A DNA stretch of 64,000 bases from Helicobacter turcicus (GTDB taxonomy: Bacteria > Campylobacterota > Campylobacteria > Campylobacterales > Helicobacteraceae), in assembly GCF_019711685.1 (NCBI RefSeq), contig NZ_JAIGYQ010000004.1:1-64000 (forward strand), read 5' to 3'. The notes under the pieces were generated by a model, which was given only the letters and a program-made list of their open reading frames with translations, searched no databases and was not told the origin of the DNA. Of the stretch, positions 8,893 to 18,317 are shown one piece after another. How positions within the stretch are numbered: the stretch's first letter is position 1; each line of letters begins with the position of its first letter. The position numbers and the translations under genes are program-made.

Positions 8893-9621
8893 ATGCGTAT
8901 TGACCCCTTATACATTCTCCCAAATCTTTTTACAGGTGCTAGCATTTACCTTGGAATCTTGGCAATTTCCTATGCGTTTATGGGGCGTTTTAGTATTGCG
9001 TGTTGGCTTGTGATGATTAGTTTAATCTTTGATGGCTTAGATGGACGTGTTGCAAGGCTAACAGGAACAACAAGTAAGTTTGGTGTAGAATTTGATTCTT
9101 TAGCAGATGTGGTGGCTTTTGGGGTTGCTCCTGCAATGATTTTATTTTTTTACACAGGATTTTATTATGGAAAATTTGGTGTTGTTGTTGCTGGATTATA
9201 TGTGGTGTTTGGGGCAATTCGTCTAGCACGTTTTAATGTTACGACAAGCAGCAATGAGCCTAATGTCTTTATAGGGCTTCCAATTCCCGCTGCTGCAGTA
9301 TTTATTATCGGTTGGTTGCTTTTTGAGATGTATTTAAGTGGAATCTATACAGAATATTCCTCAGGGATTTTATTGTTTTTGATGATTGCAAGTCTTGTTG
9401 TGTCGCTCTTAATGGTGAGCAATATCCGTTACCCTAGCTTTAAAAAGATGAATTTGGAGAAGTTTAGTTTTGGCAAAATTATCGTGCTTTTGATGTTGGT
9501 TTTGGCGATTTTGTTTATCTATCCGATTTTCACGATTGTAACACTAATCACACTTTATGTGTGCTTTGGTCCGATTCGTGCGACATACTATTTGTTTATA
9601 AGACGTTTTAGTAGGGATTAA
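8893..9621 (+). CDS. pssA: CDP-diacylglycerol-serine O-phosphatidyltransferase PssA
   Basis: PssA makes phosphatidylserine from CDP-diacylglycerol and serine at the inner membrane. The CDP-alcohol phosphotransferase signature DG-x2-AR-x8-G-x3-D-x3-D is visible as DGLDGRVAR, then FGVEFDSLAD. Several hydrophobic segments follow, giving 242 residues. It starts two bases after the PSD-related gene, so substrate-producing and decarboxylase-like proteins are co-expressed. Confidence 0.95.
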   Translation: MRIDPLYILPNLFTGASIYLGILAISYAFMGRFSIACWLVMISLIFDGLDGRVARLTGTTSKFGVEFDSLADVVAFGVAPAMILFFYTGFYYGKFGVVVAGLYVVFGAIRLARFNVTTSSNEPNVFIGLPIPAAAVFIIGWLLFEMYLSGIYTEYSSGILLFLMIASLVVSLLMVSNIRYPSFKKMNLEKFSFGKIIVLLMLVLAILFIYPIFTIVTLITLYVCFGPIRATYYLFIRRFSRD

Positions 9622-9622
9622 A

Positions 9623-9703
9623 ATGCGGATGCGATTTAATTTTTCTTGCCTTGCATTTAAAAATCTTCTAACATGTTCTTTGCTTTCGCCACTGGGTTTG
9701 TAA
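9623..9703 (+). other. Possible leucine-rich short ORF ahead of leuA
   Basis: A 26-codon frame starting at ATG 9623, one base after the pssA stop, contains seven leucines, mostly in its second half (NLLTCSLLSPLGL). It ends 36 bases before leuA. A leucine-rich leader in front of a leucine-synthesis gene would suit attenuation. However, its ribosome site is weak (AGGGAT) and no strong terminator hairpin lies between it and leuA. Chance is a real alternative. Confidence 0.25.
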
Positions 9704-9739
9704 GATTTTCAATAAAATACAAACTTTTAAGGATTTAAC

Positions 9740-11269
9740 ATGGAAATAATTAAGATTTTTGATACAACTTTAAGGGATGGTGAGCAAAGTCCGGGAGCCT
9801 CTATGAATACTGAGGAAAAGATTAAGCTTGCCTTGCAGTTGGAGCGTTTAGGTGTTGATGTAATGGAGGCTGGTTTTGCAGCGGCAAGTCCGGGTGATTT
9901 TGAGGCAATAAGTAGAATTTCAGAAGTTGTGCAAAATAGTGCAATTTGTTCCTTAGCACGCGCAATTCCAAAGGATATTGAGCGTGCTGCAAAGGCACTA
10001 GAGAAGGCAAAGCAAAAGCGTATTCATACATTTATTGCCACAAGCCCTATTCATATGGAATTTAAGTTAAAAATGCAACCTAGTGAGGTGATTAAACGCG
10101 CAGTAGAGGCAGTGAGTCTTGCTAGAAGTTTGTGTGAGGATGTAGAATTTAGCTGTGAAGATGCTTGTAGAAGTGATATAGGGTTTTTAAAAGAAGTTGC
10201 GCTTGCTGTTATTGAGGCAGGTGCTAAGACGCTGAATTTGCCTGATACAGTTGGCTATCGTTTGCCACAAGAGTTAGGGAATATTATTAAGGAGCTTAAA
10301 TCCTGTGTTGGGGATTTAGCAGTTTTATCTGTGCATTGCCATAATGATTTAGGGTTAGCAGTGGCAAACTCACTTGCTGGAATCCAAAATGGAGCAAGAC
10401 AGCTTGAATGTACGATTAATGGGCTTGGTGAGCGTGCAGGAAACACAGCGTTAGAAGAAGTGGTGATGATTTTAAAAACACGCAAGGACATTTTTGGAAA
10501 TTTAGATACACGCATTAACACCAAAGAAATTTATGCTTCTAGTAAGCTAGTTGCTGATATTACTGGGATTCGTCCGCAGCCTAATAAGGCAATTGTGGGT
10601 AAAAATGCCTTTGCGCATGAGAGTGGGATTCATCAAGATGGAATGCTTAAAAACCGCGAAACTTATGAAATTATGTCTGCAAGTGATGTTGGGATTCCGC
10701 AAGATAATGGCTTGGTGCTTGGAAAACATAGTGGGAGGGCAGCATTTAAGGATAAGCTCGCAAGTTTGGGATTTATTGAATTAACACAAGATGCACTAGA
10801 TAGTGCCTTTGAAAAATTTAAAGTGTTGTGTGATAAGAAAAAGGAAGTCTATGATGAGGATATTCGTGCGCTTCTAACAGAAGAAGTGACAAAGATTCCG
10901 CAAGTCTTTGAGTTGCTTGCTTTGCAGATTAGTAGTGATTCTAATGGAGTGCCTTATGCAGCAATTTCAATCCAAAAAGATGGTATCAGTCGCATTGATG
11001 CAGCAATTGGCAATGGAAGTGTGGATGCAATTTTAAAAACCATTGATAGAATTAGTGGTTATAATGGAGTCTTAAAGGATTATAAGGTTGAAGCGGTGAG
11101 TGAAGGCAAAGATGCATTAGCTAAAGTTGTAGTAAAAGCAGAATTTGAGCAAAATAAGCCCGCTTTTATTGGTCATGGTTTGCATTTAGATACTTTGCAA
11201 GCAACGGCTAAAGCATACATTGGTGCGCTAAATAGCTATCTATCAATGCGCTCTTTAATCATAAAATAA
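9740..11269 (+). CDS. leuA: 2-Isopropylmalate synthase LeuA
   Basis: LeuA condenses acetyl-CoA with 2-oxoisovalerate, the committed step of leucine synthesis. The 509-residue protein starts with the [15 protein letters not shown] catalytic and metal-binding motif. The metal-ligand pair HCHND and GLGERAGN follow. GIHQDGMLK lies in the subdomain, and a C-terminal leucine-binding regulatory domain follows (from about residue 380). AAGGATT provides the ribosome site at the ATG. Other leu genes are not in the window. Confidence 0.96.
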   Translation: MEIIKIFDTTLRDGEQSPGASMNTEEKIKLALQLERLGVDVMEAGFAAASPGDFEAISRISEVVQNSAICSLARAIPKDIERAAKALEKAKQKRIHTFIATSPIHMEFKLKMQPSEVIKRAVEAVSLARSLCEDVEFSCEDACRSDIGFLKEVALAVIEAGAKTLNLPDTVGYRLPQELGNIIKELKSCVGDLAVLSVHCHNDLGLAVANSLAGIQNGARQLECTINGLGERAGNTALEEVVMILKTRKDIFGNLDTRINTKEIYASSKLVADITGIRPQPNKAIVGKNAFAHESGIHQDGMLKNRETYEIMSASDVGIPQDNGLVLGKHSGRAAFKDKLASLGFIELTQDALDSAFEKFKVLCDKKKEVYDEDIRALLTEEVTKIPQVFELLALQISSDSNGVPYAAISIQKDGISRIDAAIGNGSVDAILKTIDRISGYNGVLKDYKVEAVSEGKDALAKVVVKAEFEQNKPAFIGHGLHLDTLQATAKAYIGALNSYLSMRSLIIK

Positions 11270-11296
11270 GATTAACATTTAAGAAAAGGAAACATT

Positions 11297-12241
11297 TTGA
11301 AGCAAGATTTAGAGATTACTCCAGAAAAGTTTTTTAAAGTTAGAAGAAGATTTTTAAAGCTAGGAGCAGGCACGTTAGTAAGTGCTTTAATGGCAGATAA
11401 TCTTTTAGCAGCAGTCTTAAAGGAGCAAGAATTAGAGTTTAAGGAGATGAATGCGCAAGAAGCATTTGCATTAAATGGTGAGCTTTTAGAGGCGACTAAA
11501 GAAGAGATTGCAACAAGTTATAATAATTTTTATGAATTTGGCTTTTTTAAAACAGATCCTAAGAATAAAGCACATTCGCTAAAGACTTCACCTTGGGATA
11601 TTCGCATAGAAGGAGAGATTGAAGAGCCATTTAGTATTTCTTATACAGATTTACTTTCTAAAGTGCACTTAGTGGAGAGAGTGTATAGATTTCGTTGCGT
11701 AGAGGCTTGGAGTATGGTGATTCCTTGGGTTGGATTTGAACTTAGGGAGTTAATAGAGCTTGCTAGACCTAATGCAAATGCAAAATATGTGCGTTTCACA
11801 ACACTTTATGATCCCAAGCAGTTTCCTATGCAAGGAATTATGCAGTTGCTTGATTTTCCTTATAAGGAAGTCTTGCGATTAGATGAAGCAATGCATCCTT
11901 TAACGCTTTTAGCGGTTGGAATGTATAAAAAGCCTCTACCTCCGCAAAATGGAGCTCCTTTGCGTTTAGTTGTGCCTTGGAAATATGGCTATAAGTCTAT
12001 AAAAAGTATTAATAAAATTGAGTTTTTGAAAGATAAACCAATATCTACTTGGGAAGCTGAAAATCCTAAGGAATACGGATTTTATGGAAATGTTGATCCT
12101 GAAGTGTCTCACCCAAGATGGTCGCAAAAAAGTGAACGTGTCATCGGCAAGAGAGGGCAGATTGCAACTTTGTATTTAAATGGCTACGCGAGTGAAGTAG
12201 AACATTTTTATCAAGGGTTAGATAGGACGAAACTCTATTGA
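11297..12241 (+). CDS. msrP: Periplasmic methionine sulfoxide reductase catalytic subunit MsrP (YedY)
   Basis: MsrP is a molybdopterin enzyme that repairs oxidised methionines in periplasmic proteins. A twin-arginine export signal is present (VRRRFLKLGAG) followed by a hydrophobic stretch. The molybdenum-ligand cysteine sits in FRCVEAWSMVIPW, and LRLVVPWKYGYKSIK is the conserved cofactor region. TTG at 11297 is the start; AAAAGGAAA lies just upstream. The gene overlaps the membrane partner by one base (TGATG). 314 residues is normal length. Confidence 0.95.
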   Translation: MKQDLEITPEKFFKVRRRFLKLGAGTLVSALMADNLLAAVLKEQELEFKEMNAQEAFALNGELLEATKEEIATSYNNFYEFGFFKTDPKNKAHSLKTSPWDIRIEGEIEEPFSISYTDLLSKVHLVERVYRFRCVEAWSMVIPWVGFELRELIELARPNANAKYVRFTTLYDPKQFPMQGIMQLLDFPYKEVLRLDEAMHPLTLLAVGMYKKPLPPQNGAPLRLVVPWKYGYKSIKSINKIEFLKDKPISTWEAENPKEYGFYGNVDPEVSHPRWSQKSERVIGKRGQIATLYLNGYASEVEHFYQGLDRTKLY

Positions 12242-12768
12242 TGCAAGGTATCATTGAAGCTTGTATGCTTTTGATTTTATTAGGGTTTGGATATTATGGA
12301 ATCTTAAATGTGGAAAATCAGATTCTTTATGGAATCTATTTTTCCTTTGAGGCTTTATATTTCTACACGGGTTATCTTGCATTTGCGCTACTTTTTGTAG
12401 GGCTATGGTTACCAAAGCCTTATGGCAGGATCATTGGAATATTAGCATTAGGTGCGACATGTTTGCATTTTTTAATTTTTATGCATTTAGATTTTGGGCT
12501 AGATTTGAAATTAATGACACAAAAGATTCTTTCTGAAAAGCCCTTGGTGGCAGGAAGCCTTAGTTTCTTAGTAATGGTATTAGTGTTTTTTGTATCTTTA
12601 TTACAAGCTTTTAGACGTTTTAAAATGTTTCTTTTAGTGTATTTATCGCTATTTCTTGCACTCTTGCATATTCTTATGCTACAAAAGATTTTAGATGCAT
12701 TTTACTATCTACTACTTGGGATAACTCTATGCGCATTGGCTTTTAAAGTTTGGCGCATTGTGAAGTAG
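12241..12768 (+). CDS. msrQ: MsrQ-like haem membrane subunit
   Basis: A 175-residue integral membrane protein with five or six hydrophobic segments. It overlaps msrP by one base, as expected for the haem-binding partner that feeds electrons to MsrP. Family-like features are the TGYLAFALLF segment, a histidine in ATCLHFLIF and a later one in LALLHILML. It is more divergent than typical MsrQ. The identification leans on position, topology and the two histidines. Confidence 0.7.
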   Translation: MQGIIEACMLLILLGFGYYGILNVENQILYGIYFSFEALYFYTGYLAFALLFVGLWLPKPYGRIIGILALGATCLHFLIFMHLDFGLDLKLMTQKILSEKPLVAGSLSFLVMVLVFFVSLLQAFRRFKMFLLVYLSLFLALLHILMLQKILDAFYYLLLGITLCALAFKVWRIVK

Positions 12769-13038
12769 TTTTTGTGCAAAGATACAAAAGTTTTAGAGGT
12801 TGTGCTGGGATATAAAACACAAAATTAACAATAAATCACTTTGCTTGATTCTTTAAAATTGAAAAGATAGAATCACATATAGCTTTTGCTTTAAGATATT
12901 TGCAAAATTTTGAAGTGTTAAACTTACATTAATATACCCTTATATTGCTTGGCTATTTTAATGGGATTTCGCAAGATTTAGAGCATAAGTTTATGTTTTC
13001 ATTTAAGTATGTTTTGGATAAAATAGGCACAATTTTTT

Positions 13039-13044
13039 TATAAT
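13039..13044 (+). promoter_or_regulatory. Possible -10 box before secG
   Basis: A perfect TATAAT lies in a T-rich context only 13 bases before the secG ATG. If used, the transcript would begin close to the start codon and the ribosome site AAAGGTAAAG would be at its 5' end. The 289-base gap upstream (12769-13057) is AT-rich and shows no other gene. Confidence 0.3.
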
Positions 13045-13057
13045 CAAAAGGTAAAGT

Positions 13058-13417
13058 ATGAGTGGAATTTTGTTAGTTTTGCAGTTTGTGTTTGCGATCT
13101 TGATTACAATTGTTGTGATGATGCAAAAAAGCTCAAGTATGGGGCTTGGGGCTTATAGTGGTAGCAATGAGAGCTTATTTGGCGCAAAAGGACCAGCTGG
13201 GTTTTTAGCAAAGCTTACCTTTGGACTTGGCTTACTCTTTGTGTTAAATACAATTGCTCTAGGCTATTTTTATATGCAAGATACAAAGCGTTCAATTGTA
13301 GATAATGTGAATATTCCAGTAACTTCTGTCCCTGCTGTGCCTACTGCACCAGCGACAACTCCTACGGCTCCAGTTGTTCCAACTCCAATTGCACCGACAA
13401 ATACAGAATCTAAATAA
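13058..13417 (+). CDS. secG: Preprotein translocase subunit SecG
   Basis: SecG assists the SecYEG channel during protein export. The 119-residue protein has the expected N-terminal hydrophobic segment, the cytoplasmic loop with VVMMQKSSSMGLGAYSG and NESLFGAKGPAGFLAK, and a second hydrophobic segment. The C-terminal tail after residue 85 is rich in proline, alanine, threonine and valine, low-complexity sequence also seen in related SecG proteins. It is followed nine bases later by frr. Confidence 0.93.
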   Translation: MSGILLVLQFVFAILITIVVMMQKSSSMGLGAYSGSNESLFGAKGPAGFLAKLTFGLGLLFVLNTIALGYFYMQDTKRSIVDNVNIPVTSVPAVPTAPATTPTAPVVPTPIAPTNTESK

Positions 13418-13426
13418 AGGAATCCT

Positions 13427-13987
13427 ATGGAATTACAAGCAGTCTATGCTCATACAAAAGAGATGATGGATAAAAGTATTGAAGCAATGAAGAAGGAATT
13501 TGGAACTTTACGTAGTGGTAAGGTTTCTATCTCTATTCTTGACTCCATTCGCGTTGATTATTACGATACACCAACGCCACTTAATCAAGTAGGTTCCGTT
13601 ATTGCTCAAGATGCAAGCACAATCGTGATAACACCTTGGGAGAAAAATTTACTAAAAGACATTGAAAGGGCAATTCAAGAGGCAAATATCGGCGTCAATC
13701 CAAATAATGATGGAGAGACAATTAAGCTATTTTTTCCTCCAATGACGAGTGAGCAAAGAAAAGAGACTGCAAAAGAAGCTAAAAATATTGGCGAGAAGGC
13801 AAAAATAGCAATTCGCAACATTAGAAAAGATGCTAATGATAAGATTAAAAAGCTAGAAAAAGATAAAACAATTAGTGAAGATGCGTCTAAAAAAGGACAA
13901 GATGAAATCCAAAAATTTACTGACAATGCCACAAAAAAGATTGACGATTTAGTCAAGCATAAAGAAGAGGATTTATTAAAAATCTAG
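13427..13987 (+). CDS. frr: Ribosome recycling factor
   Basis: Frr works with EF-G to split post-termination ribosomes. The 186 residues match the family length. Conserved parts include [19 protein letters not shown] near the N-terminus, [19 protein letters not shown], and the charged helix with REKTAKEAK-like sequence (here [20 protein letters not shown]). It lies between secG and pyrE, as in related Helicobacter. Confidence 0.96.
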   Translation: MELQAVYAHTKEMMDKSIEAMKKEFGTLRSGKVSISILDSIRVDYYDTPTPLNQVGSVIAQDASTIVITPWEKNLLKDIERAIQEANIGVNPNNDGETIKLFFPPMTSEQRKETAKEAKNIGEKAKIAIRNIRKDANDKIKKLEKDKTISEDASKKGQDEIQKFTDNATKKIDDLVKHKEEDLLKI

Positions 13988-14014
13988 TTGGAATCTAAAT
14001 TTTAAGGAATCACA

Positions 14015-14626
14015 ATGGATATTGCACAAATTTACAAGGACTCGGGCGCACTTTTAAAAGGGCACTTTTTGCTAAGTAGTGGTAAGCACTCTCCTTTTTA
14101 TCTACAATCAGCAAAGGTGCTAGAAAATCCAAAAGTTGCTAATGCCTTAGCGTATGAGCTTGCTCTACAAATTCATAATGCAGGGGTTGCAGTGGATTGT
14201 GTCTGCTCACCAGCACTTGGTGGAATCTTGGCGGGCTATGAGTTAGCGCGTTCGCTTAGTGTGCGCTTTATTTTTACAGAGCGCGTAGAAGGTGTGATGA
14301 CACTAAGAAGAGGCTTTGAAGTTAAACCTAAAGAGAAGATTCTAATTTGCGAGGACATTATCACTACGGGTGGTTCTGCAATGGAGTCTGCGAAAATTAT
14401 GAAAGCTTTAGGTGCAGAAATTGTGGGCTTTGCAGCATTAGCAAATCGTGGAATCTGTAACCGCTTCAATGTGTTAAGAAATGTAGAAACTCCAGATTGT
14501 AGGCTAGATGAGAGTCTGCCTTTATTCGCGTTGGAGGATTTTGTTTTTGAAACATATGAGGCAAGAAACTGTCCATTATGTAAGCAAGGTTCAAAAGCTA
14601 TCAAGCCCGGAAGTCGTGGAAATTAG
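14015..14626 (+). CDS. pyrE: Orotate phosphoribosyltransferase PyrE
   Basis: PyrE attaches orotate to PRPP to form OMP in pyrimidine synthesis. The PRPP-binding motif [17 protein letters not shown] is clear, and the N-terminal [16 protein letters not shown] is characteristic of the subgroup. 203 residues. Downstream the RDD-family gene begins eight bases after the stop. Confidence 0.95.
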   Translation: MDIAQIYKDSGALLKGHFLLSSGKHSPFYLQSAKVLENPKVANALAYELALQIHNAGVAVDCVCSPALGGILAGYELARSLSVRFIFTERVEGVMTLRRGFEVKPKEKILICEDIITTGGSAMESAKIMKALGAEIVGFAALANRGICNRFNVLRNVETPDCRLDESLPLFALEDFVFETYEARNCPLCKQGSKAIKPGSRGN

Positions 14627-14634
14627 GAAAGGTA

Positions 14635-15180
14635 GTGCGCTGGAGAAAAGTCAAACAAGGTAGAGAATCAACTTCTAAAAATAGTGGTTTTAAAAAGGAT
14701 TTTAAAGCCACACAATTAGAATCTAAAAACCAAAATCTCCCTTTAAAATTGTGTGAAGAGTTAGAGAAAAATAACTCTAGGTTATTTTATGCTGGGTTTT
14801 TAGAGCGCGGAAAAGCACAAGTGATTGATACTTTTATGATTTATATGCCTCTTTTATTTATTTTAACCTATGGTGTAATTGGTAGTGCGCAAGGATTCCG
14901 TGATTCTAGCTGGGCGCCTTCTGCTGGAGTTTTGATTTATGGAAGTATTGTGGCATTGCTTTTGGTATTCAAAGGGCAAACTCCCGGAAAAAAGGCATAT
15001 GATTTATGGGTTGTGCGTGAAAATGGAAAAAAAGTAACATTCTTTTTTGCCTTTCTACGCTTTTTTGGTTTCTTGCTTTCTGGAACAACAATTATAGGAA
15101 TTTTACTGCCTTTGTGGCGTAAAGATAAAAAAGCATTGCATGATATTTTGTTTAAAACTGCCGTGCTAAGAAAAGGTTAA
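14635..15180 (+). CDS. RDD family membrane protein
   Basis: A 181-residue protein with a charged 60-residue N-terminus and then an RDD domain: KAQVIDTFMIYMP (the Asp of the motif), two hydrophobic segments, GQTPGKKAYDLWVV and a C-terminal segment ending DKKALHDILFKT. RDD proteins have been linked to ion transport or remain uncharacterised; no specific role can be read here. The start is GTG at 14635 preceded by AGGAAAGG. It is the last member of the secG-frr-pyrE run. Confidence 0.75.
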   Translation: MRWRKVKQGRESTSKNSGFKKDFKATQLESKNQNLPLKLCEELEKNNSRLFYAGFLERGKAQVIDTFMIYMPLLFILTYGVIGSAQGFRDSSWAPSAGVLIYGSIVALLLVFKGQTPGKKAYDLWVVRENGKKVTFFFAFLRFFGFLLSGTTIIGILLPLWRKDKKALHDILFKTAVLRKG

Positions 15181-15200
15181 TTTTTTATTAAATTTAGTTT

Positions 15201-15209
15201 TGGCATAAT
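15201..15209 (+). promoter_or_regulatory. Extended -10 promoter for atpB
   Basis: TGGCATAAT (TGN plus CATAAT) lies 38 bases upstream of the atpB ATG, with an AT-rich upstream region, in the short gap after the RDD gene. A strong ribosome site (AAAGGGGG) follows. Confidence 0.4.
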
Positions 15210-15246
15210 TAACAACATTTTAAATTATTAAAAGGGGGTCTTTGAG

Positions 15247-15930
15247 ATGGACGGAAGATTATTTACCTTTTTTGGAATGATTAGCCATGATCATGACTTT
15301 ATTATTGCAATTCACACTGTTTTGGTTGCAATCATTGCAGTTGTTTTGGCAAAACTTGCAACTTCTAAGCTTAAAGTGGTTCCGGGGACTATGCAAAACA
15401 TTTTTGAAGCATTTTTAGGTGGTGTGATTTTTATGGCAAAAGATGTCATCGGAGAAGAGAAAGCGCGCAAATACCTACCCTTAACCGCGACAATTGCCAT
15501 TTTTGTATTCTTGGCAAATGTGATTGGAATTATTCCCGGATTTGAAGCACCCTCTTCAAGCTTAAGTTTTACATTGACACTCGCACTAGTTGTATTTGTA
15601 TTCTATAACTTTGAGGGGATTCGCACTTTTGGTTTTGCAAAATATTTTGCTCATTTTGCAGGTCCAATTAAACCCCTAGCACCTTTGATGTTCCCAATTG
15701 AGATTATTTCGCATTGCTCAAGACTTGTTTCGCTTTCTTTTCGTCTTTTTGGAAATATTAAGGGCGATGATATGTTTTTGCTTGTAATGCTAATGCTTGC
15801 TCCTTGGGTAGCGCCACTTCCGGCATTCTTATTATTAACATTTATGGCATTTTTACAAGCGTTCATTTTTATGATTCTCACTTATGTATTCTTAGCTGGA
15901 GCAGTTTTAGAGAGTGAGGAAGCCCATTAA
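15247..15930 (+). CDS. atpB: F1Fo ATP synthase subunit a (AtpB)
   Basis: Subunit a forms the proton half-channels against the c-ring. The 227-residue polytopic protein contains [12 protein letters not shown], with the essential arginine, and a C-terminal helix with [18 protein letters not shown]. The rest of the atp operon is absent nearby, as in other Helicobacter where atpB stands apart. The last 17 bases overlap the ThiE/TenI-like gene. Confidence 0.95.
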   Translation: MDGRLFTFFGMISHDHDFIIAIHTVLVAIIAVVLAKLATSKLKVVPGTMQNIFEAFLGGVIFMAKDVIGEEKARKYLPLTATIAIFVFLANVIGIIPGFEAPSSSLSFTLTLALVVFVFYNFEGIRTFGFAKYFAHFAGPIKPLAPLMFPIEIISHCSRLVSLSFRLFGNIKGDDMFLLVMLMLAPWVAPLPAFLLLTFMAFLQAFIFMILTYVFLAGAVLESEEAH

Positions 15931-16480
15931 GGCTTACCTCATAACCGACCCCCTTCTTTATCCAAAATCCCCTTTAGAATTTCGCAAGTTTTACCAAAAT
16001 ATTTTAGAAAAGCACCATCCCCAATTCGCCTCTTATCGTGATAAAACAATGTGTTTTAACCTTGAATTGCTAGAGGTTTTTTTAGAGCTAAACTATGCAT
16101 TTAATGTGGTGAGTTTGTTAAATTCTAATGTAAATTTAGCTCTAAAATTAGGCTTTGATGGTGTGCATTGCAATAGCACACAGCTAGATGGAATCCAAAA
16201 TAGTAAAAAATCATTTAAGTATGTTTTTTATAGTGCGCATAATATAAATGGCATTCAAGAAGCAGATAAACAAGGTGCAGATGGAATCACAATTAGCCCA
16301 ATTTTTAAAACTCCCAATAAAGGAACACCGCTAGGAATTCAGTTTTTAAAACATATTAGTCCAAAAGCCTATAAAGCAGAGATTTTCGCATTAGGAGGGA
16401 TTGTTACAGGGGTAGAGATTAACGCATTAAAACAAACACAAATTCAAAATTTTGCTTCAATCCGCTATTTTTTAAATTAG
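15914..16480 (+). CDS. Thiamine phosphate synthase / TenI-like protein
   Basis: A 188-residue barrel protein starting at GTG 15914 inside the end of atpB. The opening [12 protein letters not shown] resembles the ThiE/TenI start (YLITD). [17 protein letters not shown] and [20 protein letters not shown] match the phosphate-binding half of the family. Several ThiE residues around the pyrophosphate site are not obvious, so TenI-type function or a divergent ThiE are both possible. The gene end overlaps decayed frames on the other strand. Confidence 0.7.
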   Translation: MRKPIKAYLITDPLLYPKSPLEFRKFYQNILEKHHPQFASYRDKTMCFNLELLEVFLELNYAFNVVSLLNSNVNLALKLGFDGVHCNSTQLDGIQNSKKSFKYVFYSAHNINGIQEADKQGADGITISPIFKTPNKGTPLGIQFLKHISPKAYKAEIFALGGIVTGVEINALKQTQIQNFASIRYFLN

Positions 16481-16768
16481 ATTCCATAGCGTATGTTCTT
16501 GTCCTTTATTTTGAGCATTAATAAATCTAATTAAAGAATCCGCAATCAAACCTTCAATTTGGTAGTCCATTAGATAGGCTTACTAGTTTTTCTCTGTAAT
16601 TTTCAATCGCATTAACATCGCGCTCTTTAAATTGACTTTTATCAAGTCTTTTAAATTCGCTAATGTGGTAAAGTGATTTGGTTTGCGGTTTTGGCTCTTG
16701 TAAATCTACTCTTTTTTAATGGCATAGGTTCGCTATGTTTTCACAAAAAAGATTGTTTAAGTTAGAAT
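16472..16768 (-). pseudogene. Decayed coding remnant, unknown family
   Basis: The region between the ThiE-like gene and the small gene at 16775 has no intact frame. On the minus strand, three protein-like fragments lie in different frames. One, at about 16554-16715, contains SLYHISEFKRLDKSQ and runs to ENYREKLVSLSNG. Another begins at ATG 16570 (MDYQIEGLIADSLIRF) and ends at 16472. A further piece upstream of an A-rich stretch (reading EPMPLKK) would join the first by a one-base shift. The composition looks like real protein, so I read this as a frameshifted relic. I do not recognise the parent family. Confidence 0.45.
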
Positions 16769-16774
16769 CGTCTT

Positions 16775-16981
16775 TTAAATCCCATCAATAACAAAGCGAT
16801 TATCTTTTAAAATAATGGGATAAATTTCACGCGTATTGAGATCTACTAAAAAGCATTCATCGCCATTTTCAAGATTGTAACGCCCAGTAGGGTAAATACT
16901 TAAGCGACGTTTGACTTCCTCTAAATCCTCGCAAAGCGCACTAAAGCCAAACATTATAAGTTTATAGGCAAAATTTTCCAT
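16775..16981 (-). CDS. Small conserved-type hypothetical protein after malic enzyme
   Basis: A 68-residue frame starting at ATG 16981, four bases after the malic enzyme stop, reading MENFAYKLIMFGFSAL and ending in NRFVIDGI. A TTG at 16999 would add six residues and overlap the upstream gene. It has no signal peptide; the middle contains many charged residues and a DECFLVDLNTREIYPI strand-like segment. No clear ribosome site is seen, so it may be translated by coupling. The function is unknown. Confidence 0.5.
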   Translation of the reverse strand: MENFAYKLIMFGFSALCEDLEEVKRRLSIYPTGRYNLENGDECFLVDLNTREIYPIILKDNRFVIDGI

Positions 16982-16985
16982 AGCT

Positions 16986-18218
16986 TTATAGGCTCTCAAT
17001 ACGTGCTACACCGCTATCAATAGCAGCTTGTGCTACGGCATTTGAGACAAATTCCTTTAAACGTGTGTCAAATGGGCTTGGAATGATATATTCTTTACCA
17101 AATGTAAAAGTTCTGCCATGGATTTTCTCTAGCTCTTGCTTTAAATCCTTTGGAATTTCAGCTTGTGCAATGTCTGCTAAAGCTTTAGCGGCTGCGAGTT
17201 TCATTGCTTCATTGATGCATCTTGCGCGTGCTTTTAGTGCGCCTTTAAAGATATAAGGAAAACCTAAAACATTATTGATTTGGTTGGGGTAATCACTACG
17301 TCCTGTGGCGATAATCGCGTCTGGACGCACTTGGCGCACAGTTTTTGGATCAATTTCAGGCAGTGGGTTGCTCATCACAAAAATCATAGGATTGGGATTC
17401 ATTCCTTCAATATCTTTTGCTTCCAAAATCTCTGCTCTAGAGAGTCCTAGCACTACATCTGCGCCATTTAGGGCATCTTTATAAGAGTTGATTTCACGAT
17501 TAACAACAAAGTCTTTTTTAAAGGGGCTTAGATTATCTTTGCGGTGTGTTGTGATAGCACCCTTGCTATCAAACATTACAATATCTTTCACACCTAGACT
17601 TTGTGCAATTTTTGCACATGCAATAGCAGCACCACCAGCACCTAGAACAACAACTCTTAAATCTGTAATGTTTTTATTAGCTACTTTTGCACCATTGATG
17701 ATTCCAGAAGCAGAGATAATCGCTGTGCCATGTTGGTCATCATGCATAATAGGAATGTCTAGAATCTCTTTTAGACGCGATTCAATATAGAAGCATTCTG
17801 GAGCTTTAATATCTTCAAGATTGATTCCGCCAAATGTTGGAGCAATGGCACGTACAACATCAATAAACTTATCTGGATTACTCTCATCTACTTCAATATC
17901 AAAAGCATTAATATCAGCAAACTTTTTAAAAAGCACGGCTTTACCCTCCATAACGGGCTTTCCAGCAAGTGCACCAATATTACCTAGTCCTAAAACTGCC
18001 GTCCCATTAGAGATAACAGCAACAAGATTATTTTTTGTAGTGTATTCATACGCAGCATTTGGGTCGTGCTGAATCTCTTTGCAAGGGACAGCAACACCCG
18101 GTGAATAGGCAAGAGACAAATCATGCTCATTATCAAGCTTAGTGCGTGCAATGACTTCTATTTTGCCTCCTTGATGGTAGGGTAGAGAGTCAGGGTAAGT
18201 TTGCCTTAAATCTTCCAT
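16986..18218 (-). CDS. Malic enzyme (short form, NAD(P)-dependent)
   Basis: Oxidative decarboxylation of malate to pyruvate. The 410-residue protein has the N-terminal [16 protein letters not shown], the catalytic/metal region [16 protein letters not shown] and a dinucleotide-binding [16 protein letters not shown]. It is the short form and lacks the phosphotransacetylase-like C-terminal domain of MaeB, so cofactor preference cannot be stated. It lies alone on the minus strand with the small gene at its 3' end. Confidence 0.93.
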   Translation of the reverse strand: MEDLRQTYPDSLPYHQGGKIEVIARTKLDNEHDLSLAYSPGVAVPCKEIQHDPNAAYEYTTKNNLVAVISNGTAVLGLGNIGALAGKPVMEGKAVLFKKFADINAFDIEVDESNPDKFIDVVRAIAPTFGGINLEDIKAPECFYIESRLKEILDIPIMHDDQHGTAIISASGIINGAKVANKNITDLRVVVLGAGGAAIACAKIAQSLGVKDIVMFDSKGAITTHRKDNLSPFKKDFVVNREINSYKDALNGADVVLGLSRAEILEAKDIEGMNPNPMIFVMSNPLPEIDPKTVRQVRPDAIIATGRSDYPNQINNVLGFPYIFKGALKARARCINEAMKLAAAKALADIAQAEIPKDLKQELEKIHGRTFTFGKEYIIPSPFDTRLKEFVSNAVAQAAIDSGVARIESL

Positions 18219-18317
18219 TTTCTAAAGCCTTAGGGGGTAAAATTTTTCACGCATTTAAGCGAAATTAATATAAAGGTAAAATGAATTAAGCTTTAAATTG
18301 TATTAAATTTTGCAGAT

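Noticed and set aside
9704-9739. Classical attenuator between the short ORF and leuA
   Set aside because: No GC-rich stem followed by T run; only an 8-base AAAATCTT/AAGATTTT repeat with a 34-base loop.
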